Assembly (NCBI GenBank): GCA_009649675.1
Contig: WJPL01000003.1
Coordinates: 737,199-801,198 of the forward strand
Source: Alphaproteobacteria bacterium HT1-32
GTDB lineage: Bacteria > Pseudomonadota > Alphaproteobacteria > Rhodospirillales > HT1-32
Direction: 5' to 3'
Length of the DNA stretch: 64,000 nucleotides
Part shown: in pieces, positions 33,572-42,344 of the stretch
Numbering within the stretch: position 1 is the first letter of the stretch
Layout: each line of letters begins with the position of its first letter
The notes under the pieces: model-generated
The model's database searches: none
What the model saw: only the letters and a program-made list of their open reading frames with translations
Told to the model about the DNA's origin: nothing
Position numbers and translations under genes: made by a program

Positions 33572-34336
33572 ATGGTTAGCATTCCGCTGGAGATGAAACT
33601 CACCTGCCCCGATTGCGGACATGGTTTTTCGGCCCATAACGAAATTGACGATCAGATGATCCGGAAACTGTCGGCACTGCTCGACGCCGAACAGCTGAAA
33701 GCAAGGGTCGGTCAGAAATGGAAAGAAGACGACGCTGACGCCGCCCACGGCCGTCGCGAATATGAAAGCTATGAAGCTTATCTGTCGCACCAGAAGGGCA
33801 AGCTCGGCACCATCGGCTGGCTGGACCAGTATGATATCGACTACCGGCAGCAGCTTGCCGCAAGACTGAACCCGATCAGCAAAGACATCAAGGGCCGGTC
33901 CGTCATCTGCCTTGGCGCCCGTATCGGCACGGAAGTAAAAGCCTTCATTGATCACGGTGCCTTTGCCGTCGGCATCGACCTCAATCCGGGTGAAAACAAC
34001 AAGCATGTCGTACATGGCGATTTCAATCATCTGCAGTTCGCCGATGGTTCTGTTGATTTCGCCTTCACCAATGTCTTCGACCATGTGTTCGAGATTGAAA
34101 GCTTTGTTGCAGAAGTCCGGCGGGTGCTGAAACCGGGCGGTATGATGATTGCCGATATCCAGCGCGGTTCAGACGAAGGTTTCCCGTTCAAGTTCTGGGA
34201 ATCATTCAGCTGGAAAACTCTTGATGATCTGCTGGCTACCCTTTCCAGACTGGGCCTTCAGGCAACAACGAAAACCGACATAAGCTATCCGTATCCCGGA
34301 CAACATGTCCTGTTCTCAGTCGATCCGGCTGACTGA
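33572..34336 (+). CDS. Class I SAM-dependent methyltransferase with N-terminal CxxC
   Basis: A 254-residue protein. The first 20 residues carry a single CPDC pair (KLTCPDCGHGFSAHN), perhaps part of a metal knuckle. The methyltransferase fold begins near residue 110: VICLGARIGTEVKAFI as motif I, VGIDLNPG as the acidic strand-two end, a DFAFTNVFDHVFEIE block and VLKPGGMMIADIQR. The substrate is unknown. It sits 26 bases after the glycosyltransferase gene on the same strand, in the presumed flagellin or glycan modification run. Confidence 0.75.
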   Translation: MVSIPLEMKLTCPDCGHGFSAHNEIDDQMIRKLSALLDAEQLKARVGQKWKEDDADAAHGRREYESYEAYLSHQKGKLGTIGWLDQYDIDYRQQLAARLNPISKDIKGRSVICLGARIGTEVKAFIDHGAFAVGIDLNPGENNKHVVHGDFNHLQFADGSVDFAFTNVFDHVFEIESFVAEVRRVLKPGGMMIADIQRGSDEGFPFKFWESFSWKTLDDLLATLSRLGLQATTKTDISYPYPGQHVLFSVDPAD

Positions 34337-34359
34337 CGAATAGCAGGGAGCATCACCCG

Positions 34360-35130
34360 GTGTCTGGCAGCGCAGTCTCCATCAACGTCGTCACCTTCTT
34401 CGTCGACCTCGGCCCAAGACCGGGCGGCTTCGATGAATATGCGGTACTCGGGGCAATGGCATTCTCTGCGCGCCAGAGCCTGCCCGGTTGCCGCCTGGTC
34501 GTCCTGACCGATCAGACGACTGTTATTCCTGACAATATCGGCGCAGATGAAATCATGCGTTTTGATATTCCACGGGAACGCCTGATGCTTTGCCGGATGC
34601 AGGCTCAGCGCGCCTTCCTTGCTTCACCCCTCTATGATGCACCAACGACTTTTGTAGATACCGATATTGTCTTCAATCACTCGCTGATGTCGGTCTTCGA
34701 TCAGCCGTTTGAGGTTGGCCTGACTTATCGAATGGACGGTTTCTGCCGCATTGACGGACAGGTCATCAATATACCGATCAATGGCGGCGTAATGTTCTTT
34801 CAGCCCGGCCAGCGCAAACCAGCCCTCGCCTACTATCAGCGGGCACTTAAGGCACATATGACCCAGCCGGAAAAATATTTCGCCTGGGGCGGCAACCAGA
34901 TCGCCCTGCTGGACGCCGTCGGCCGGGATGCATTCTTCAGCCGCAACGGTGATGACACCACCATTGACGGCACGCACTACCGCTTTTTCCCCTGCGAGAC
35001 CTTCAACCATACGCCGCCAGCGGATGCCATCCCGGGGCCGGATGAAGCCCGGGACAGGCTGGTGCTGCACTTCAAGGGCAAACGAAAATCGGCAATGGCT
35101 GATTATGTTTCTGCGCGCTGGCCCGGCTGA
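34360..35130 (+). CDS. GT-A fold glycosyltransferase-like protein
   Basis: A 256-residue protein with the layout of a nucleotide-diphospho-sugar transferase. It has a strand TFFVDLGPRPGGFDEYAV, a DxD-type motif in TTFVDTDIVFNHSLMSVFD, an INGGVMFFQPGQ block and a late histidine (LVLHFKGKRKSAM). It is related in pattern, but not closely, to the GT8-like protein two genes upstream. The start is a GTG at 34360 with GGGAG nine bases before it. The stop overlaps the next ATG (TGATG). Confidence 0.65.
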   Translation: MSGSAVSINVVTFFVDLGPRPGGFDEYAVLGAMAFSARQSLPGCRLVVLTDQTTVIPDNIGADEIMRFDIPRERLMLCRMQAQRAFLASPLYDAPTTFVDTDIVFNHSLMSVFDQPFEVGLTYRMDGFCRIDGQVINIPINGGVMFFQPGQRKPALAYYQRALKAHMTQPEKYFAWGGNQIALLDAVGRDAFFSRNGDDTTIDGTHYRFFPCETFNHTPPADAIPGPDEARDRLVLHFKGKRKSAMADYVSARWPG

Positions 35131-35855
35131 TGGCGCTCGCCCTTCCCATCATTCAGACCATCGGGGCAATCGTCGATAAATTGCCCGCCGGGACTCGCCG
35201 TCTGAAAGTCCTGTCGCTAGCACACCCCGACCTGCTGATGTCTGTCGATCAGATACCCCGTGTGTTCCCACATCATGACCCGGAAAAAATACAGCCCCGG
35301 GCTGATTCTGCCGATGTTCGCAAACGACACGGGTTACCTGAGAGCACCGGCGATTTACCGGATACCCGCAGCCTGTTTGATGCCATCGGCTGCGACATCA
35401 CCATTGTCGACGTTGTCGAGGCCGGAGATGTTGACCGGATTGTCGACCTGAATGAGCCGCTTGACCCGGATTACCGGGAAGCCTTTGATCTCGTGCTGGA
35501 TCCGGGAACGGTCGAGCATTGCTTCAACATCGGACAGGCCATACGCAACGCCGCCACATCAGTCGCCGCTGGGGGCTTTGTGCTGCACGCAAACCCGATG
35601 AGCATGTTCAATCACGGCTTCTACAATCTTAACCCGACCCTGTTCTATGATTTCTATAACCAGAACGGTTTCGAAATTCATCTCATCGCGGCGATGACCG
35701 GACCCGCAGCAGCACGGAAGTTCGTTGATGTTCCCGCCGTCAAAAGATTTCGCAATGCCCCGCCGGAAGCCCGTATGGTCTCTGTCGCACGGCGTGTGGA
35801 GGTCCGGGAAATCGGCTGGCCGACCCAGACAAAATACGGAGGCAAGCCCGGTTGA
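35130..35855 (+). CDS. Methyltransferase-like protein, paralogue of the 37520-38317 product
   Basis: A 241-residue protein with a worn SAM-methyltransferase pattern. There is no glycine-rich motif I; IVDVVEAGDVDRIVDLNEPL stands where the acidic strand would be, then FDLVLDPGTVEHCFNIGQAI and the NPMSMFNHGFYNLNPTLFYD block. The same blocks (LNEPL, GT-EH-FN--Q, HGF----PTLF-D) occur in the minus-strand product at 37520-38317, so the two are related. Function is unknown; loss of motif I raises the chance that it is non-catalytic. It is coupled to its neighbours by TGATG upstream and TTGA downstream. Confidence 0.6.
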   Translation: MALALPIIQTIGAIVDKLPAGTRRLKVLSLAHPDLLMSVDQIPRVFPHHDPEKIQPRADSADVRKRHGLPESTGDLPDTRSLFDAIGCDITIVDVVEAGDVDRIVDLNEPLDPDYREAFDLVLDPGTVEHCFNIGQAIRNAATSVAAGGFVLHANPMSMFNHGFYNLNPTLFYDFYNQNGFEIHLIAAMTGPAAARKFVDVPAVKRFRNAPPEARMVSVARRVEVREIGWPTQTKYGGKPG

Positions 35856-37531
35856 TTGACCCCCGGCTGATCCAGCGCAAACAGTTGCTGTTCGATGCGT
35901 CAGTACAGGAAACCGGCGGGCGCTTTGCCGAAGCGGCCCGGACCTATCAGAAACTCATCGAATTGTCAGAGCCCGATGCCCGCCTCCTGCATCTGCGTGC
36001 CGTCGCCTGCCGCAAGGCAGGGCTGTCCAGTGAAGCAAAGCAAGCCATAAACGCCGCCATTCAGCTGGCCGGCAGGTCCCCTGTGCTGGTCGGTGAACTG
36101 GCAGAACAGGCTGCAGAATCCGCAGACCTGAAGGCTGCACTGGCATATCTTGATCAGGCCCTCAAAGATCCGGCTGCCAGCATAGACATGCGCGTCCGGC
36201 TGGCAGAGCTGCAACTTGAAGCTGGTGATGCCCTGAGGGCCACGCACTCCGCCCATCAGGCCATCGCTGGCGGTGCCGGAATATCTGCGCAACTGGTCCT
36301 TGCCCGTGCCTGCAGAGCCTGCGGCAACTGGACAGCAATGCTGGAAACTGCCCGGCAGATACTGGAGATCAAACCGGGCCATGGCTACGCAACCGGGCTT
36401 GCCGCAGAGGCCCTGCTAAACCTCGGGGAGTCAGAGAAAGCTGCTGACCTGATGCAGCAGGCTGATGAGACGGCTCTGGCACTTTATGCAGACGCTCTTA
36501 AACAGAATGGAAACCCCGCACGTGCCGCCGCCGCTTATGCGGAAGTCCTGCAACAATCACCGGATGATACCGAGGTCCAATTCAATCAAGCCACTGCATT
36601 ACTTGCCAGCGGCGACCTGACCCGGGGCTTTCAAGCTTATGAATGCCGTTTTGACCGCCATCCGGAGACGCTGAGCAGTCCCGGGCTGCCAAGATGGGAG
36701 GGCGGGTCGCTTAGAGGCCGTCACCTGCTGATCCGCACTGAACAGGGACTGGGCGAGGAAATTCTGCATCTGCGGCCACTGGCGATAGTCACAAACGAGG
36801 CCGCTTCCGTAACGCTGGAGATAACAGACCGGCTCATACCAATGGTGCGTCGCGCGCATCCCGGTATAACCGTAGTCCCCCGGACGAACCCGCCACATCC
36901 CGCAACAACGGCAAGCCATCTCGACTGTTTCTGCCCGGCCGGTGACCTGCTGCGCTACCGCTCTGACATTGCCGAAACCACATGGCTGGCTGCCGCCCCG
37001 GACGTCATACGGGAAATTTCCGACCGCTGTCCCAATGCAGATAACACCCCCGCCGTCGGGCTTTGCTGGAGCACGGAACGCACGCCCGCCGCAACGTCAA
37101 AGTCCATTCCGACGCCTCTGCTGCGCCCCCTGTTGCGCCTGACCGGTATAAATTTCGTCAGCCTGCAATTCGGCGAATCCGGCCTGACGGAAGCACGGGC
37201 ACTGGAACAGTCCACCGGCAGGCCGCTATATCAGGATGACAGTGTCAATGCGCTGAAAGATCTGGACCGGGCCGCAGCGCAGATAGTCGGACTCGATCTG
37301 CTTATCTGCATCTCAACCACCACGGCTCACCTGGCTGGCGCCCTCGGCAGGCCTGCATGGGTTCTGCTGAATACGCAGCCGCTCTGGCACTGGTTCGCGC
37401 GGGGAGACAGATCACCCTGGTATCCGGGCACCCGGCTTTACAGACAACGGGACTATGGTGACTGGCGCCTGCCGCTCACGCAGATCAGACGTGATCTGGA
37501 AGTCTGGCGGGATCAGCGGCTAGACCGGTGA
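35852..37531 (+). CDS. TPR protein with C-terminal GT9-like glycosyltransferase domain
   Basis: A 559-residue protein. Residues about 1-270 are helical TPR-like repeats. The C-terminal half has LLIRTEQGLGEEILHLRPLA, VGLCWST, and LDLLICISTTTAHLAGALGR with PAWVLLN and SPWYPGTRLYRQ after it. This is the pattern of TPR proteins with a heptosyltransferase-like (GT9) domain found near alphaproteobacterial flagellin genes. The start is a TTG at 35852, supported by GGAGG nine bases upstream and a TTGA overlap with the previous stop. The last 12 bases overlap the convergent gene. Protein O-glycosylation is the likely job; the target is not shown. Confidence 0.75.
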   Translation: MIDPRLIQRKQLLFDASVQETGGRFAEAARTYQKLIELSEPDARLLHLRAVACRKAGLSSEAKQAINAAIQLAGRSPVLVGELAEQAAESADLKAALAYLDQALKDPAASIDMRVRLAELQLEAGDALRATHSAHQAIAGGAGISAQLVLARACRACGNWTAMLETARQILEIKPGHGYATGLAAEALLNLGESEKAADLMQQADETALALYADALKQNGNPARAAAAYAEVLQQSPDDTEVQFNQATALLASGDLTRGFQAYECRFDRHPETLSSPGLPRWEGGSLRGRHLLIRTEQGLGEEILHLRPLAIVTNEAASVTLEITDRLIPMVRRAHPGITVVPRTNPPHPATTASHLDCFCPAGDLLRYRSDIAETTWLAAAPDVIREISDRCPNADNTPAVGLCWSTERTPAATSKSIPTPLLRPLLRLTGINFVSLQFGESGLTEARALEQSTGRPLYQDDSVNALKDLDRAAAQIVGLDLLICISTTTAHLAGALGRPAWVLLNTQPLWHWFARGDRSPWYPGTRLYRQRDYGDWRLPLTQIRRDLEVWRDQRLDR

Positions 37532-38317
37532 TCCGTGGTCATGCTGACCGCGCCAGTGTTCCAGTGATTCCTTCGGCATGTCGCCGAAGTAAATTCCCTG
37601 CATCGGCGCCTGGAACGGCTTTTCCGTTGCGCCTTTTTTCAGAACACAGGCAATCTCTGCCATTTTCGGGATACGACCGGAGGCGGCAAGTGTGACGAAC
37701 TGCTCACGGGTCCCGATATCGAAAATCTTGAACGGGCCGTGCTGACCAACCGCGAGAACACAGACCTGATAGTCATTGGCCTCAGCCAGATCGAAGAACA
37801 AAGTTGGCTGGAAAGTAAAAAATCCATGGTCCGGCCAGCCCAGCATCGGAGCGGAATGAATCATCAGCCCATCGGGTGCCGTCGCATCATGAATCGTCTT
37901 GAACACCTGATAGACGTTAAACACATGTTCTGCAGTGCCGATATTGGTGACCACATCATATTGCTGATCAAGATTCAGCGGCTCGTTCAGGTTTGCCCGA
38001 ATGGCTTCCGGTCCGCCATGCATGTCAACGGCCGTATAACTGCGGTTGTTGAACACAAAATTATAGAAGAACTGGACCAGTTCGAAGGATTTGAACTCGC
38101 CGTCCCGCCGGCCGATATCCATCAGCTCGGCTGCGACTTTCTCAATTCCCGCCTGATCATCGCCAAAGGCCTCGGTGATATGGGCGCCGAGGATTTCCAT
38201 CGGGACATCCCCGTACCAGTTCTGCTGACCGATCTCCAGAATGCTGGGATTTTCCGGCAGCAGTGAACTTTTCCGCAAATTGATGAGGACGCTGTATTCA
38301 ATGACTGTGATCGCCAT
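37520..38317 (-). CDS. Methyltransferase-like protein
   Basis: A 265-residue protein with SILEIGQQNWYGDVPMEIL near the N terminus as a motif-I-like turn, YTAVDMHGGPEAIRANLNEP as the acidic strand and turn, and YDVVTNIGTAEHVFNVYQVF then HGFFTFQPTLFFDLAEAND. It shares these last blocks with the 35130-35855 product but keeps a better cofactor site. The substrate is unknown. It is the second gene after the O-GlcNAc-transferase-like gene on this strand, 38 bases from its stop, and is convergent with the TPR gene. Confidence 0.65.
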   Translation of the reverse strand: MAITVIEYSVLINLRKSSLLPENPSILEIGQQNWYGDVPMEILGAHITEAFGDDQAGIEKVAAELMDIGRRDGEFKSFELVQFFYNFVFNNRSYTAVDMHGGPEAIRANLNEPLNLDQQYDVVTNIGTAEHVFNVYQVFKTIHDATAPDGLMIHSAPMLGWPDHGFFTFQPTLFFDLAEANDYQVCVLAVGQHGPFKIFDIGTREQFVTLAASGRIPKMAEIACVLKKGATEKPFQAPMQGIYFGDMPKESLEHWRGQHDHGSPV

Positions 38318-38355
38318 GATGTACCCTGTTCAGTCAGATAGCCGGCATCGTGCGA

Positions 38356-40425
38356 TCACGACGCGCTGCCATAAGCATCGTCAAAAAACCTTTCCAATTC
38401 TCTAAGGCATTCCGCCCTCTCAAACAACCTGCCAGCGCCATTTCGCACTCTCGATTGTATCTCGCTGCGCCAGCTGCGGTCGCCGGCCAGTCTTACGGCT
38501 GTCCGGATATATGCCTCCGGCGTATCACAGATTGTTTCCGTAACACCGCAGACCCGGTACATCCCGGCACTGATGCGCCCCCGCATGAAACGGCCCGGCA
38601 ACATCACCATTGGCTGGCCCAGAGCAATGCTCTCAAGCGCCGTGTTTCCCCCGCTCCACTGCGTGGTATCGAGCAGCACGTCCGCCTTCCCGGTCAGTGA
38701 CAGGAAAGCATCATAGCCAAGCCTCGGCAAAAAACGGATCCGGGAGGCAACATCGGGGATATCTCTCGCAAACCGTTCACGCAGTAAACCGGACCAACTG
38801 GCATGCCCCCCTTCCACCAGCAGCACCTCACCCTGTTCGTCAGCCCGCAGAATACCGGCCAGCAACGCATCAAAATCAGGCTGCATCTTGAACAGGCTCT
38901 GTCCGCAGAAATAGCTTCTCCGGGCCGGATCAAGTCCCAGTTCCTCAGGCGAAAAGACCCGCTGTATGGCGGGTCGCTGATAAACAGTCGCCGGACCGCT
39001 GAGACAGAACAGTTTTTCGCTGTAATGGCCGGTCGGGTTCTCTGCTTCAAATTCTGCGCCACTGATAAAATAATCGATGCTGTCGATTCCTGTCGTCAGC
39101 GGATGTCCCCATGCGGCGCACTGAACCGGGGCCAGACGGGCATGGGCCAGAAAGTAGGTCAGCGGCTCCATGCCAATGTCCGGATAGACAATGATATCAG
39201 GTTTCAGGCTTTCGATGGTCTGACAGGCGCCTGCGATATCAGGCGAGGCGATATGAAAATGATCAGCCGAGCCTGCAATCTGCTGTGCCACCGGGTCTTT
39301 CGGTGCCGCGAAGCCAACGACATGAACCTCAAACCGTCTGCGATCGAGACCCGCGATAAAACCGCGCTGCAACTGCCCGATAGTATGCGAGACCAGATGG
39401 CGCGAGACAAAACAGACACGCAACCTCTCAGGACGGGATCCTGCCCCTAACAGGCTGGCAGAGACATGGTTCAGGCCGGGACAGAGCGACCGGTAGAGGG
39501 CTGAGAGTCCAATCTGGCGCTCACGTTCATCCTCACCGTGATAACCAGGGTAAAATGCCGGCCCCAGCCCCGCTGCCAGTGGATCCGCAATCTCAGTACC
39601 CCCCGTTCTGAGGGCCTTCAGATTCTCATCAAACCGGGATCGCAGGTCGACAACCTCATCCACCCCGGCGACAACGGGCGGATGCGCCAGCAGCTTCCTG
39701 ATGGCCCAGACACTATCCCCGGTGTTGCGATATGCCTCTGCCAGTGCCGCTAGAGCCTGACCGGTTTGCCCCGCATTCAGGGACAGTTCCGCAAAAAGAT
39801 CGATGTCTGCGCACTCCGGAGAGGCAGCGAGGATATCTGCCGCCTCGCCCGACCGACCCAGCCTGTCGAGAGAGACGGCGATGACACGTACCAGCGCCAA
39901 ATCCCCCGGATTGTCGGCCAGTCTCTCCCGGGCCGCCGCAAGTGCCGCTTCATAGCGACCGGACTCCCGCAAGGCGATGGCACGATTGCGGCAGAGTTCC
40001 GCCCAGTCCGGCCTGAGCCGAAAAGCCTGTTCGTAAGCTTCAACCGCCGCATCCGCCTGCCCCAGTTGCAGGCAGGTATTCCCGAGATTGAACCAGCCAT
40101 TGATATGTTCCGGTGCAATTGCCAGCAGCGCCCTGAAGGTTGCCTGTGCCGCGGCCAGATCGCCGGCAGTCTTCTGAGCCGTCGCAAGATTGAAGCGAAA
40201 CTCCGCATTGCCCGGCACCTTGTGGCTGGCCATTGCGAAAGCCCTGATTGCTGAAGCCGGATCGCCAGAGCGGGCCAGACAAATACCCAGCGCATTATCG
40301 ACTTCTGCGCCAGCACCCACCGTCTGTAACTGCCGGAGATAACCGATCGCCACAGTCCATTGCGCTGCCTTCATAGCCGCATCGGCGCGGATCAAAAGAT
40401 CATCGTGACCCTGATCTGCCGTCAT
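38356..40425 (-). CDS. TPR O-linked GlcNAc transferase-like protein (GT41)
   Basis: A 689-residue protein. TPR repeats fill about residues 10-260 (for example FNLGNTCLQLGQADAAVEAY). The catalytic GT41 part follows: RLRVCFVSRHLVSHTIGQLQ, then DIIVYPDIGMEPLTYFLAHA with RLAPVQCAAWGHPLTTGID, RRSYFCGQSLFKMQPDFDAL, and DVLLDTTQWSGGNTALESIA with LGQPMVMLPG. These are the donor-binding blocks of O-GlcNAc transferases and SPINDLY proteins. It likely glycosylates serine or threonine of a protein in the cytoplasm; flagellin is the obvious candidate from position. A non-protein acceptor is not excluded. Confidence 0.85.
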   Translation of the reverse strand: MTADQGHDDLLIRADAAMKAAQWTVAIGYLRQLQTVGAGAEVDNALGICLARSGDPASAIRAFAMASHKVPGNAEFRFNLATAQKTAGDLAAAQATFRALLAIAPEHINGWFNLGNTCLQLGQADAAVEAYEQAFRLRPDWAELCRNRAIALRESGRYEAALAAARERLADNPGDLALVRVIAVSLDRLGRSGEAADILAASPECADIDLFAELSLNAGQTGQALAALAEAYRNTGDSVWAIRKLLAHPPVVAGVDEVVDLRSRFDENLKALRTGGTEIADPLAAGLGPAFYPGYHGEDERERQIGLSALYRSLCPGLNHVSASLLGAGSRPERLRVCFVSRHLVSHTIGQLQRGFIAGLDRRRFEVHVVGFAAPKDPVAQQIAGSADHFHIASPDIAGACQTIESLKPDIIVYPDIGMEPLTYFLAHARLAPVQCAAWGHPLTTGIDSIDYFISGAEFEAENPTGHYSEKLFCLSGPATVYQRPAIQRVFSPEELGLDPARRSYFCGQSLFKMQPDFDALLAGILRADEQGEVLLVEGGHASWSGLLRERFARDIPDVASRIRFLPRLGYDAFLSLTGKADVLLDTTQWSGGNTALESIALGQPMVMLPGRFMRGRISAGMYRVCGVTETICDTPEAYIRTAVRLAGDRSWRSEIQSRVRNGAGRLFERAECLRELERFFDDAYGSAS

Positions 40426-40593
40426 TCAGTTCATCGCCCGAAAGGTATCGTTAAAGGAAAACAGGTAATCATAAACCCCATTATGGTTGGGAAAGTCTTT
40501 AGAAACACCCCGCAACACGCTATTCTGCCTTTTATCGACAGAAAGTCGGTGCCTTTACGCGGGATACCGCGAACCGCTTTGGAGCAGAATGCG

Positions 40594-40686
40594 ATGAGCG
40601 CTTATATGAAGCCGCAACATTCGGTGTTGCGCATCACGACCTTCTCAGCCTGTCACTTTGAACCCTCAGGGAGGGCCTTGCGATGA
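40594..40686 (+). CDS. Possible 30-residue leader peptide before radical SAM gene
   Basis: A short frame from ATG 40594 with GGAG nine bases upstream, ending in a TGA that overlaps the radical SAM ATG (ATGA at 40683-40686). The product (MSAYMKPQHSVLRITTFSAC and ten more residues) has one cysteine. It may only couple translation, may be a substrate-like peptide for the radical SAM enzyme, or may be chance. Nothing is recognised in it. The rest of 40426-40593 shows no feature. Confidence 0.3.
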   Translation: MSAYMKPQHSVLRITTFSACHFEPSGRALR

Positions 40687-41804
40687 CCGGCATGATTGAC
40701 CATACCAAACTCATTCTCGATGGCACGAAGATCGCCTGGCATGAAGACCGTGTTGCTGCCTGGAAACGGGGAGAACGGATTGCGCCGGTAACCATCGACA
40801 TGGCCATGACCCGCGCCTGCAATTACGGCTGCCATTTCTGCTATGCCATGCTGCAGGAAAACGACAGGAAGGTCATCGACCAGAAAGTGATGTTCGAGTT
40901 TCTCGAAGATTGTGCCGAAATCGGGGTCAAGGGCATCAGCCTTGTTTCCGATGGCGAAAGCACGATTTCTCCGGCCTTTGTCGACAGTGTCGTCAAGGGT
41001 GGCGAACTGGGCCTTTCCATGGCCTGCGGCACCAACGGATTTGTCCTGAACCGCCGCAAACTGGAACAGATCCTGCCGCATATGACCTATATCCGGATCA
41101 ATATTTCCGCCGGTGAGCGGGAACGTTATGCCGAAATCATGGGTGTCAAAGAAGCCTGGTTCGACCGGGTCTGCCAGAACATCCGCGACATGGTCGACAT
41201 CAAGAAAAAGAACAATCTGGATGTCACCATCGGTCTCCAAATGGTCCTGATGCCGGAATATGCCGATCAGGTCATTCCGCTGGCGAAGCTGGGCAAGGAA
41301 CTGCGCCCGGACTATCTGGTCATCAAACATTGCAGCGACAATGAAGACGGCGACCTTGGCGTTGATTATGCCAAGTATGTCGAGCTGTATGATCTGCTGC
41401 ATGAGGCCGAGACCTATTCCGACGACGAATATCAGGTCACCGTGAAATGGTCGAAGATCGAAGACGGCGCCAACCGCAACTATCAGCGCTGCTATGGCGC
41501 GCCCTTCATGATCCAGATTTCCGGCTCCGGGCTGGTTGCCCCCTGTGGCATGCTGTTCAACGAACGCTACAAACGCTATCACATCGGCAATATCTGCCAG
41601 ACCCGGTTCCGCGATATCTGGGCTTCAGATGCATACTGGGAGGTCATGAACCATCTGGCCTCACCGGATTTCAACGCCCAGACCATGTGCGGAACGCTTT
41701 GCCTGCAGCATAAGGTCAATGAGGCACTGGATGCACATCTGAAGGGACGCCTTGATCTCGGCACACCAGACGGTAAGCCGCCGCAACATCTGAGCTTCAT
41801 CTGA
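40683..41804 (+). CDS. Radical SAM protein with C-terminal SPASM-like cysteines
   Basis: A 373-residue enzyme. The [4Fe-4S] cluster motif is C46-x3-C50-x2-C53 in CNYGCHFC. GISLVSDGESTISPAF follows as the SAM-binding strand, and later cysteines (RCYGAPF, APCGMLFN, MCGTLCLQ) form a SPASM-like auxiliary-cluster region. Such proteins modify peptides, sugars or other enzymes. GGGAGGG lies eight bases before the ATG. It starts a plus-strand run with the Nudix, sulfotransferase and oxygenase genes. The reaction is unknown. Confidence 0.85.
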   Translation: MTGMIDHTKLILDGTKIAWHEDRVAAWKRGERIAPVTIDMAMTRACNYGCHFCYAMLQENDRKVIDQKVMFEFLEDCAEIGVKGISLVSDGESTISPAFVDSVVKGGELGLSMACGTNGFVLNRRKLEQILPHMTYIRINISAGERERYAEIMGVKEAWFDRVCQNIRDMVDIKKKNNLDVTIGLQMVLMPEYADQVIPLAKLGKELRPDYLVIKHCSDNEDGDLGVDYAKYVELYDLLHEAETYSDDEYQVTVKWSKIEDGANRNYQRCYGAPFMIQISGSGLVAPCGMLFNERYKRYHIGNICQTRFRDIWASDAYWEVMNHLASPDFNAQTMCGTLCLQHKVNEALDAHLKGRLDLGTPDGKPPQHLSFI

Positions 41805-41822
41805 TCCGGAAGGCTGGACCTG

Positions 41823-42344
41823 ATGACGTTTGCGGCCGATACGGAACGATATGAAGGCGGATACCTGACCACGGCACGGCCAGCCCGTCAGGATGCAGCG
41901 GCGATCCTCTATACCCCGGATGGTCGCTACCTGATGCAGTTGCGTGACGACAAGGCAGGGTTACGTGCGCCCGGGCACTGGGGCCTGTTCGGCGGCGGGG
42001 TAGAGCCGGGGGAATCTCCCCGGACCGCCGTCATCCGGGAGCTTCAGGAGGAGCTGGAATTCATGCCAGACCGGGTTGTCTGGTTTGCCGAAACAATCGT
42101 GACGGTACCGCAGTTCAATGTGGAGCCAACCCACAAGATTTTCTTCTCGATACCCGTCACCGAATCCGACATTGCCAGCATGACCCAGCATGAAGGCTCT
42201 GACATGGCGCTGATGCCGGTTGCTGACATTCTTGCCCGGCCAAAGGTCGTACCCTGGGATATTGATCCGGTGATCATGCATGCCCGGCTGCCGGAGGTTG
42301 TACCGGAAGCCGCAGAACGCTTTGCCACGAGCCGTCTGTCATGA
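41823..42344 (+). CDS. Nudix hydrolase
   Basis: A 173-residue protein with a complete Nudix box: GGVEPGESPRTAVIRELQEE and L, fitting G-x5-E-x7-R-E-L-x-E-E. The strand before it, LYTPDGRYLMQLRDDKAG, and WGLFGGG are also typical. It should hydrolyse a nucleoside diphosphate linked to another group; in this setting a nucleotide sugar is possible. It starts 18 bases after the radical SAM gene and overlaps the next gene by four bases (ATGA). Confidence 0.87.
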   Translation: MTFAADTERYEGGYLTTARPARQDAAAILYTPDGRYLMQLRDDKAGLRAPGHWGLFGGGVEPGESPRTAVIRELQEELEFMPDRVVWFAETIVTVPQFNVEPTHKIFFSIPVTESDIASMTQHEGSDMALMPVADILARPKVVPWDIDPVIMHARLPEVVPEAAERFATSRLS

